The notes beneath the pieces were generated by a model that did not search any database, was not told the DNA's origin, and saw only the letters and a program-made list of their open reading frames with translations. Positions 46,516-53,345 of a stretch of DNA of 64,000 bases are shown here, piece after piece (position 1 is the first letter of the stretch; every line of letters begins with the position of its first letter). The stretch comes from Bacillus niameyensis (lineage in GTDB: Bacteria > Bacillota > Bacilli > Bacillales > Bacillaceae_C), in NCBI RefSeq assembly GCF_001375535.1, contig NZ_LN831197.1, forward strand, positions 3,753,064-3,817,063, given 5' to 3'. Both the position numbers and the translations under genes were made by a program.

Positions 46516-46944
46516 ATGGATTTTTTATCAGAAGAATTACTCTATCAAAAATCATCACAACAGCTAACAGCTTATCTCTATGAAGCATGTATTCAGCGGC
46601 TTCAAGAAGCGATTCAATGCATCGAAGAAAAACAGTATGCAGAAGCAAATGAAAAACTACAAAAAGTAAATGACATGATCCACCGACTCGGTGTTGGTAT
46701 AAATTATGGAGCCGGCATTATCGCTGATCAGCTCGATACTCTCTATAATTATATGGCGAATCAAGTGATCCAAGGCAATTTGAAAAAAGATGTAGCCATT
46801 TTACAGGAAGTTTTAACGATCATGGAACAACTGGCTAGTGCCTGGACAGAAGCGATGAATATGGATAATACAGATGCCCAGCGCGAACGATTAAGAAAAA
46901 CGAGCGCCTACGAAAAAAATATCATGGTCTCAGAACGCGAATAA
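46516..46944 (+). CDS. FliS-family flagellin chaperone paralogue
   Basis: This 142-aa helical protein shows FliS features: LTAYLYEACIQRLQEAIQCI near the N-terminus, KVNDMIHRLGVGINYGAGII and the C-terminal helix with TEAMNM. FliS binds the flagellin C-terminus and blocks polymerisation before export. Position directly upstream of a flagellin gene (22 bases) suggests it serves that flagellin specifically. The canonical fliD-fliS-fliT genes are not in the window. Confidence 0.75.
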   Translation: MDFLSEELLYQKSSQQLTAYLYEACIQRLQEAIQCIEEKQYAEANEKLQKVNDMIHRLGVGINYGAGIIADQLDTLYNYMANQVIQGNLKKDVAILQEVLTIMEQLASAWTEAMNMDNTDAQRERLRKTSAYEKNIMVSERE

Positions 46945-46966
46945 ACTTTTAAAAAGGGGAAGAACA

Positions 46967-47782
46967 ATGAGAATTAATCATAATATCCAAGCATTGAACG
47001 CATATAGAAACTTATCTCAAACGATGGCAAGTACATCTAAAAGTTTGGAAAAATTATCATCTGGCTTGCGCATTAACCGCGCCGCAGATGATGCAGCCGG
47101 TCTAGCAATCTCAGAAAAAATGCGCTCGCAAATTCGCGGCCTTGACATGGCAGAACGCAATGCCCTTGATGCGGTATCATTGATTCAAACAGCAGAAGGT
47201 GCATTGAACGAAACGCATTCGATTTTGCAGAGAATGCGGGAGTTGAGCGTGCAGGCGGCGAATGGGACGATGGATACGAGTGACCGAAATGCAGTTCAAC
47301 TTGAGGTTGATCAACTTGTTGAAGAGATTGATCGAATAGCTGGGAAAACTGATTTTAACGGAAAAAAATTATTGGATGGGAAAACAACAGCTGGCTTTGA
47401 CTTCCAAATAGGTCCTAATAACCTTGATAAAATGACCGTGAAAATCGGAGCAATGGACGCAACTACATTAGGAGTTAAGGGACTCAAAGTTTCTACAAGT
47501 GCTGAAGCACAAAAAGCTATTCAGTCATTAGACTCAGCAATTGATAAGGTTTCAAAACAGCGTGCTGAACTCGGTGCTTATCAAAATCGTCTCGAACATA
47601 CAGTAACAAACTTACAAACAGCAAACGAAAACTTAACAGCTGCTGAATCACGTATTCGTGACCTTGACATGGCAATGGAAATGTCGAACTTCACACGAAG
47701 CAATATATTGAATCAAGCTGGACAAGCTATGCTTGCACAAGCTAACCAATTACCACAAGGAATCTTGCAGTTATTGCAATAG
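46967..47782 (+). CDS. Flagellin, short intron-free paralogue
   Basis: This 271-aa flagellin has intact D0/D1 ends: [52 protein letters not shown], then [20 protein letters not shown] and [19 protein letters not shown]. The variable middle is very short, like B. subtilis Hag. Both sites where hag carries introns are uninterrupted here (codons 69/70 and after RIRDLD). AAAAAGGGG precedes ATG. A GGAGCAA/TTGCTCC hairpin follows the stop. Confidence 0.95.
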   Translation: MRINHNIQALNAYRNLSQTMASTSKSLEKLSSGLRINRAADDAAGLAISEKMRSQIRGLDMAERNALDAVSLIQTAEGALNETHSILQRMRELSVQAANGTMDTSDRNAVQLEVDQLVEEIDRIAGKTDFNGKKLLDGKTTAGFDFQIGPNNLDKMTVKIGAMDATTLGVKGLKVSTSAEAQKAIQSLDSAIDKVSKQRAELGAYQNRLEHTVTNLQTANENLTAAESRIRDLDMAMEMSNFTRSNILNQAGQAMLAQANQLPQGILQLLQ

Positions 47783-47852
47783 TAGGGGGGAGCAATCGGT
47801 GGGATGACTGGTTGCTCCGTGAACTTGCTTTTGGATGAGGGTAAAAAATTCT

Positions 47853-48036
47853 ATACGAGAGTATTTCGCGCCATACGAGAGTATTTATTTTTATGTGAGA
47901 GTATTTCGCGCGATACGAGAGTATTTATTTTTATGTGAGAGTATTTCGTGCTATACGAGAGTAAATTTTTCTATGTGAGAGTATTTCGCGCGATACGAGA
48001 GTATTTTTTTCTATACGAGAGTATTTCACGCTATAA
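47853..48036. repeat. Exact 20-bp phased array R7
   Basis: Nine units with core GAGAGTA start at 47857, 47877, 47897, 47917, 47937, 47957, 47977, 47997 and 48017, exactly 20 bp apart. The sequences between cores alternate between TTTCGCGC-type and TTTATTTTTAT-type, so the true unit is a 40-bp dimer. It lies between the flagellin and yaaR. Confidence 0.9.
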
Positions 48037-48071
48037 GCGAAAAAGGATTACACAACGCGGAGTGATTTTTT

Positions 48072-48509
48072 ATGGATGTACGCCGAATTGAGAAAACTGG
48101 CATAAATCAAGTTCAGAAAAAGGGCAAAGAAGCGACAGAGTCTGTCCGTTTCACTGAAGTAATGGCGAAAGGTCGCGAACAAATCGTTTATGACCGTATG
48201 CAGAAAATGCAGGCCGATATAGAAGCTCAAGGCCAGAAACTTGCCAAATCCCAAACAATTGAGGACTTTAAAAAATATAAGCAACTTGTTAAATCTTTTA
48301 TGGAAGATGCCGTGAAAAATGGACTTCAGCTTGAGGAACAACGCGGGCTTGATTGGCGCGGCCGGACGAAAGTATATAAAATCGTCAAAGAAGTCGACAA
48401 GAAACTCATTGATTTGGCAAATACTGTCCTTGATAAAGAAAAAAGAGGCCTCGACATACTTGGTCTTGTTGGAGAAATCCAAGGGTTACTCATTAATATC
48501 TATACTTAA
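48072..48509 (+). CDS. yaaR: YaaR family (DUF327) protein
   Basis: This 145-aa helical protein matches YaaR: VRFTEVMAKGREQ, EDFKKYKQLVKSFMEDAVKN, GRTKVYKIVKEVDKKLIDL. In B. subtilis yaaR is near the dnaX-recR region, whereas here it sits among flagellar genes, which is a functional hint. GGAGTGA precedes ATG. Confidence 0.9.
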   Translation: MDVRRIEKTGINQVQKKGKEATESVRFTEVMAKGREQIVYDRMQKMQADIEAQGQKLAKSQTIEDFKKYKQLVKSFMEDAVKNGLQLEEQRGLDWRGRTKVYKIVKEVDKKLIDLANTVLDKEKRGLDILGLVGEIQGLLINIYT

Positions 48510-48527
48510 CTTGGGAGGGACTTGGAA

Positions 48528-49010
48528 ATGACGTCCCAGACACTTATTGAATCAATGGAAAAACTATATACACTACATGAACAATTACACAAAGTAGCTT
48601 TGGAAAAAACGGCTGCTTTGAAACAGAACGACATTCAAGCTCTCGGGAAATTGCTTCGTGAAGAACAAAAACTCGTAGCAGAGATTCAAATTGCGAATCG
48701 AAGCCGCGAACAAGCCGTGGAACTGTTGACGGGTGAAAAAGGTATGACAATGTCTGACCTAATTAGCAAGATGGTGGAACCCGAACGCGAAAAACTGAAC
48801 GATTTGCAAATGCAACTTTCTACACTTTTACAAGAACTGCAAAATGCTAATGACTTAAACCAGCAGCTGCTACAATACTCACTCCAATTCGTCAATATGA
48901 ATTTGGATATGCTGGCGCCAGAACCAGAACTTCCGAACTATACGAAAACACGAGAGGAAGCAAGTGAGTATCCTGGAACGGACAGACCAGTTTTTGACTC
49001 GAAAGCTTAA
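48528..49010 (+). CDS. flgN: Flagellar export chaperone FlgN
   Basis: This 160-aa mostly helical FlgN/YvyG protein is the chaperone of FlgK and FlgL, which follow. The frame is open from TTG 48522, but GGGAGG at 48513-48518 suits ATG 48528. The C-terminal tail is polar and likely disordered. Confidence 0.9.
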   Translation: MTSQTLIESMEKLYTLHEQLHKVALEKTAALKQNDIQALGKLLREEQKLVAEIQIANRSREQAVELLTGEKGMTMSDLISKMVEPEREKLNDLQMQLSTLLQELQNANDLNQQLLQYSLQFVNMNLDMLAPEPELPNYTKTREEASEYPGTDRPVFDSKA

Positions 49011-49079
49011 GTAGTACTAGTAATGTAGGATTTACCCATTCACAATTCATATTTTTATAACCTTATAGGAGGACAACTA

Positions 49080-50567
49080 ATGCGCTCCACTTTTATGGGC
49101 TTAGAAACAGCTAAGCGCGGCATGTATACACAGCAAAGTGCGATCTATGTGACGGGCAATAATATTGCTAATAAAAATACGCTTGGTTATTCGCGTCAAC
49201 GTGTGAACTTTGAATCAACTACTCCATACCCGTCCGCATCTTTGAACCGTCCGCATATTCCTGGTCAACTTGGAACAGGTGTACAAGATGGTTCGATTCA
49301 GCGAATTCGTGACTCATTTATTGATGGACAATATCGCGGTGAAAATAATAAATTAGGATACTATGAATCACTGGCAGGATCATTAAAACAAATGGAAGAA
49401 ATTATGAATGAACCAAGTGATAATGGACTTTCGAAAGCGATGGCTCAATTTTGGCAGTCGTTGCAAGATTTAACAACAAATGCAGAAAACGAAGGTGCCC
49501 GCAGAGTTGTCATTCAACGGGGACATTCTGTTGCTGAAACATTTCAGTATTTACATTCCTCTTTAACAACAATTAAGAACGATTTGAAAAAAGAAATGGA
49601 TCTGTCTGTTACGAAAATCAATGCGCTTGCTCAAGATCTTGCCGCGGTCAATTCGCAAATAAGTGAAGTTGAGCCACATGGATATTTACCGAATGAATTA
49701 TATGACGAACGTGACCGTATATTAGACGAATTATCGAAAATGGTGCCAATCGAAACAGAAAGTATCCAATATGGCGGAAATTCTTTACCGATGGCAGAAG
49801 GTGGCAAGAATGTCTATATTACGCTAGGTGGGGAAAAAGTTCTTCTTGTGCAAGATAAGAATGCTCAACAATTAAAATGGGATGATGCGAAAGAGAACCT
49901 CTCTCTAAATGGAAAGTCTTTCTCTCATACGAGCCTTGGAGAAGGAAAAGGAACTTTATCTGCATTGTTCCGCTCCTACGAAGTAGAGTATCCCGAGATG
50001 CTTGACCAGCTTGATCAGTATGCTTTTACGTTTGCGAAAGCCTTCAATGAAGTACATAAAAATGGACAAGATTTGAACGATGATCCAGGTAAAGACTTTT
50101 TCGATGTCGGCACTTCATACGAAGGTGCGGCCGGAAGAATTTCTGTACTATTGAAGGAACCTTCCGAGGTAGCAGCTGCTTTACAAGGTATGGAGAGCGG
50201 AAATGGCGATAATGCCCAAGCATTAGCCGATGTTAAAGACCTCGTAATTAAAGACGGAATTATGGAAGGTCTTGAAAGTCTTGGAACTTTACAAATTAAA
50301 TCTGGAACTCTTCAATCTTTTTACGAAGGGATTATTGGCGAAATGGCGGTTAAAGGGCAACAAGCAAACCGTTTAGAGTACAATACAACCGTGCTTCTTG
50401 ACTCGATTGGAAAAACAAGAAGTTCTATTAGTGAAGTATCTTTAGATGAAGAATTCTCTAATTTAATCCAATTCCAACATGCATATTCTGCATCGGCAAG
50501 AATGATTTCAGTTGTGGATGAAATGCTTGATAAAATCATTAACGGCATGGGAACTGTTGGTAGATAA
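49080..50567 (+). CDS. flgK: Hook-associated protein 1 FlgK
   Basis: This 495-aa protein has the N-terminal rod/hook motif STFMGLETAKRGMYTQQSA, YVTGNNIANKNTLGYSRQRV, and the C-terminal EEFSNLIQFQHAYSASARMI. It forms the first hook-filament junction. AGGAGGACAACTA precedes ATG. It is 12 bases before flgL. Confidence 0.97.
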   Translation: MRSTFMGLETAKRGMYTQQSAIYVTGNNIANKNTLGYSRQRVNFESTTPYPSASLNRPHIPGQLGTGVQDGSIQRIRDSFIDGQYRGENNKLGYYESLAGSLKQMEEIMNEPSDNGLSKAMAQFWQSLQDLTTNAENEGARRVVIQRGHSVAETFQYLHSSLTTIKNDLKKEMDLSVTKINALAQDLAAVNSQISEVEPHGYLPNELYDERDRILDELSKMVPIETESIQYGGNSLPMAEGGKNVYITLGGEKVLLVQDKNAQQLKWDDAKENLSLNGKSFSHTSLGEGKGTLSALFRSYEVEYPEMLDQLDQYAFTFAKAFNEVHKNGQDLNDDPGKDFFDVGTSYEGAAGRISVLLKEPSEVAAALQGMESGNGDNAQALADVKDLVIKDGIMEGLESLGTLQIKSGTLQSFYEGIIGEMAVKGQQANRLEYNTTVLLDSIGKTRSSISEVSLDEEFSNLIQFQHAYSASARMISVVDEMLDKIINGMGTVGR

Positions 50568-50579
50568 GGGGGATATTAA

Positions 50580-51455
50580 ATGCGCGTAACAGATGGCATG
50601 ATTGCCAAAAATGTCATGTTTAATATAAATCAAAGCTATTCGAGACTTGATAAACTATTTGAACAAGTGCAAACCCAGAAGAAAATCTCACGTCCATCCG
50701 ACGATCCCGTTGTGGCGATGAAGGGAATGTTTTACAGGACGAATGTTCTTGAAATTGAACAATTCAAGCGCAATTTCTCTGAAGCACGGAACTGGGTCGA
50801 AACAGCTGATTCCGCGATTGATGAAGCTGGTAAAGCAATGGAGCGAATTCGTGAACTGACTGTCCAAGCGAGTAACGGAACGTATGATGAAGATCAATTA
50901 GAGGCAGTTGCTGAAGAAGTTGCCCAATTAAAAGATCATATTAAAACAATTGCCAATTCCAAAGTTGGCGATAAATATATCTTCAATGGTACGAACACAT
51001 TGAATCCGCCTATTGTCGGAGATACAATCAATTTCACGAAGGATAATGTTGAATTTGAACTGGCAAAAGGAATTAAAGTAGCTGTCAATATGCAAGGGGA
51101 AGATGTCTTCGGTACTGGGGCAGACAGTGTCTTTAACGTTCTAACTGATTTAGAGCAAGCACTAAGAAGTGGAGACTCGCAAAACTTGGACGGACTTTTA
51201 GATCGTATCGATACAAGTTCTAATAAAATGCTCTCAGGCCGTGCTGAACTAGGAGCGCGAACGAACCGCCTAGACTTTATGGAAGAGCGGATCGATAATC
51301 AGGAAGTCATCGCCAAGCGGATCATGTCCGACAACGAAGACATTGAGTTTGAAAAAGTCGTTATGGAATTCAAAGCGCAAGAGGCTGTCCATCGAGCAGC
51401 AATGTCTGTAGGGGCGAGCATTATTCAGCCGACATTAATGGATTTTTTAAGATAA
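50580..51455 (+). CDS. flgL: Hook-associated protein 3 FlgL
   Basis: This 291-aa flagellin-like protein has MRVTDGMIAKNVMFNINQSY and KKISRPSDDPVVAMKG at the N-terminus, ELTVQASNGTYDEDQ in the middle, and the coiled C-terminal D0 region ending QPTLMDFLR. It joins FlgK to the filament. AAGGGGGATAT precedes ATG. Confidence 0.97.
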   Translation: MRVTDGMIAKNVMFNINQSYSRLDKLFEQVQTQKKISRPSDDPVVAMKGMFYRTNVLEIEQFKRNFSEARNWVETADSAIDEAGKAMERIRELTVQASNGTYDEDQLEAVAEEVAQLKDHIKTIANSKVGDKYIFNGTNTLNPPIVGDTINFTKDNVEFELAKGIKVAVNMQGEDVFGTGADSVFNVLTDLEQALRSGDSQNLDGLLDRIDTSSNKMLSGRAELGARTNRLDFMEERIDNQEVIAKRIMSDNEDIEFEKVVMEFKAQEAVHRAAMSVGASIIQPTLMDFLR

Positions 51456-51464
51456 GTGAAACTT

Positions 51465-51645
51465 CAATCAGTGGGGCTTCATCCCTCCACTGATTGATAG
51501 TTGAACGAATCGGGCTTTTACTGGCTGTCGATCCCCACTTACTCTTCCAGAATTTATCGGGAATTCTTTTAAAGTTGGGGTCTTACAGCCAGTTAAAGCG
51601 GGATAAAATAAAAAGGGATTGTCTCGAGCGGGACATCCCTTTTTT
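51465..51645 (+). other. Structured intergenic RNA, flgL to yviE
   Basis: Three structures follow one another. The first is a perfect CAATCAGTGG/CCACTGATTG stem (51465-51496) without a T-run. The second is a long stem ACTGGCTGT (51519-51527)/ACAGCCAGT (about 51586-51594) enclosing CCCCA/TGGGG. The third, AAGGGATTGTC/GACATCCCTT with a T6 tail (51612-51645), looks like the terminator and ends just before the yviE ribosome-binding site. Confidence 0.6.
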
Positions 51646-51666
51646 GAAAGAAAGGGGATGAGAATT

Positions 51667-52221
51667 ATGCAAGTCCCACAGATTCGAATGGAATCACAAT
51701 TCGCCAAAATCGGGATTGAAACGAAAGAAATAAAGCAATCAATTCAGCAGCCTAAAGCTGATTTACATATCAAACAGCCTCAAGCTGAAATAAAAATGCG
51801 GACAACACCAGGAAAATTAACGATTGATCAGTCACAAGCATGGGAAGAAATGGATATAAAAGGTATTTTTCAGCGTGTAAAGGAAAATGCTGTTAGAGGA
51901 AGCCAAAAATTAATGGAAGGGATCGCTCGCACGGTTCGAGAAGGAGACGAGATGATCGAAATTCAAAATGGTCAAAACGCCTATGTCGAGCAAGCGCGGC
52001 GCAACGCCAATCCTCCGCCACCCGAGCTAAACATTACATACGTACCTTCACCATTTTCGGTAAAATTGCATTACCAACAAGGAAAAACAGATATTCAGTT
52101 TCAAACAAGAAAGCCGATCATTGATGCAAATACGCGGAAACCAGTGATCTCTTACCAACCTGGCGAGGTTAATGTACATTTGAGACAGCGGAATAGTCTT
52201 AAGATAGATTTTGTCAAATAG
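51667..52221 (+). CDS. yviE: Flagellar-region protein YviE (DUF6470)
   Basis: This 184-aa protein begins MQVPQIRMESQFAKIGIETK and carries short repeats such as IKQPQAEIKMRT and a YQPGEVNVHLRQRNSLKIDF tail, as in YviE. The frame opens at 51619, but AAAGGGG at 51651-51657 fixes ATG 51667. It precedes fliW and csrA with tight spacing. Its role is not established. Confidence 0.88.
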   Translation: MQVPQIRMESQFAKIGIETKEIKQSIQQPKADLHIKQPQAEIKMRTTPGKLTIDQSQAWEEMDIKGIFQRVKENAVRGSQKLMEGIARTVREGDEMIEIQNGQNAYVEQARRNANPPPPELNITYVPSPFSVKLHYQQGKTDIQFQTRKPIIDANTRKPVISYQPGEVNVHLRQRNSLKIDFVK

Positions 52222-52239
52222 TAAATGGAGCGTGAACAA

Positions 52240-52677
52240 ATGATGATTCAAACGAAATATCACGGCGAGGTTAAAGTCAAGGAAGATTCCATTTTAACTT
52301 TTGAAAAGGGCATTCCTGGTTTCCCAGATGAAAAGAAATTCACCTTGTTGCCATTGCCAGATATGTCATCTGTTTCTGTACTGCAATCAATCGAAACACC
52401 AGCATTGGCATTTGTCATCGCTGATCCTTATAGCTTTTATAAGGAATATAATTTTTCATTAGATGAAAACACGGTCGAGCAATTGGAGATTAGTGGTTCT
52501 GAGGACGTTAGTGCTTTTGTCATCCTAACTGTGCACGATCCATTTGAAAAGACAACGGCGAACCTGCAGGCGCCAATTATCGTTAATGTAAAAACAAATC
52601 ATGCGAAGCAAGTGATTTTAAATGACGAAAACTACAAAACGAAAACCCCGCTCTTTGGGCAAACAGTGAAGGGGTGA
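52240..52677 (+). CDS. fliW: Flagellar assembly factor FliW
   Basis: This 145-aa FliW has the family motifs [19 protein letters not shown] and [20 protein letters not shown]. It binds CsrA and is displaced by cytosolic flagellin, coupling flagellin translation to secretion. The frame opens at 52225, but TGGAG at 52226-52230 favours ATG 52240. It is four bases from csrA. Confidence 0.96.
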   Translation: MMIQTKYHGEVKVKEDSILTFEKGIPGFPDEKKFTLLPLPDMSSVSVLQSIETPALAFVIADPYSFYKEYNFSLDENTVEQLEISGSEDVSAFVILTVHDPFEKTTANLQAPIIVNVKTNHAKQVILNDENYKTKTPLFGQTVKG

Positions 52678-52681
52678 CAGG

Positions 52682-52909
52682 ATGCTTGTATTAACGAGAA
52701 AAAAAGGCGAATCGATCCAAATAGGCGAAGACATTGAAATCACGATTACACAGGTAAAAGGCGACCAAGTAAAGCTTGGCATCAAAGCACCGAAGAACGT
52801 CGAGATTCATCGGAAGGAAGTTTGGGTGGAAATTCAGGAAGAAAATGCAGAGGCATCTGAGGGTGTCGGGGATTTGTTTGGGGTATTGGCGAAGGTGAAA
52901 AAAGAATAG
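52682..52909 (+). CDS. csrA: Translational regulator CsrA
   Basis: This 75-aa CsrA has [39 protein letters not shown] and a C-terminal tail as in Bacillus. It represses hag translation by binding GGA hairpins in the leader. The next gene is hag, whose leader contains such a hairpin at 53306-53319. Confidence 0.97.
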   Translation: MLVLTRKKGESIQIGEDIEITITQVKGDQVKLGIKAPKNVEIHRKEVWVEIQEENAEASEGVGDLFGVLAKVKKE

Positions 52910-52919
52910 AGGTAGAAAC

Positions 52920-52955
52920 AAACTGTTCTCGTAGAAATGGAGGACAGTTTTTTAT
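52920..52955 (+). terminator. Terminator after csrA
   Basis: AAACTGTTCT and AGGACAGTTT form the stem (one G-U), followed by TTTTT. Confidence 0.85.
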
Positions 52956-53017
52956 TGTACACCAGGAAATTATAAAATTTTAGCGTGTGGATAAGTTCTA
53001 ACAGGAAGGTTTGTCGT

Positions 53018-53160
53018 CCAGCTCCAGCGCCTAGCGACGTACAAATTTACGTCTTCTTCCTACGATAAGTCAACATCGGCTCATGCTTCGCCGTGTTTCC
53101 TTTATCTCGTCAGAAGTCTTTAAATTTGTACGTCGCTAAACAGGCGCTTGCGCTTTTGTT
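53018..53160. repeat. MITE-like inverted-repeat element
   Basis: AGCGCCTAGCGACGTACAAA (from 53026) pairs with TTTGTACGTCGCT plus AGGCGCT (to 53148), enclosing about 70 bases. The outer sequences CAGCTCCAGCGCCTAG and GGCGCTTGCGCTTTT are typical of a short palindromic repeat widespread in Bacillus genomes. Non-coding. Confidence 0.7.
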
Positions 53161-53214
53161 CTTTAACAGGACTTCAGTTCCAAAAAAGAGACGAAAAATT
53201 TTATCGAAAACTAT

Positions 53215-53240
53215 TAAACAATCTCGAACTATGACGATAT
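53215..53240 (+). promoter_or_regulatory. hag: Sigma-D promoter of hag
   Basis: TAAA (53215-53218), 14-bp spacer, GACGATAT (53233-53240). The transcript leader of about 95 nt contains an AATGCA...TGCATT hairpin (53254-53282) and the CsrA-type hairpin. Confidence 0.8.
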
Positions 53241-53305
53241 AACTAGTGTAAGCAATGCAAGGGGCGGCCGACCCTCTGCATTCGCTAAAAAATATGCAAA
53301 ACCGT

Positions 53306-53337
53306 CCACACGGATGTGGGTGGTACATTCAAGGAGG
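53306..53337 (+). promoter_or_regulatory. CsrA binding sites in hag leader
   Basis: CCACA-CGGA-TGTGG (53306-53319) displays GGA in a hairpin loop, and ACACGGATGT is close to the CsrA consensus RUACARGGAUGU. A second GGA lies in the Shine-Dalgarno AAGGAGG (53331-53337). Two sites of this kind, one on the ribosome-binding site, mirror B. subtilis hag. Confidence 0.7.
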
Positions 53338-53345
53338 AAAAACAA

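Noticed and set aside
47853-48036. CRISPR array
   Set aside because: Units are only 20 bp, cores are seven bases and the fillers alternate between two recurring types rather than being unique spacers; no cas genes are nearby.
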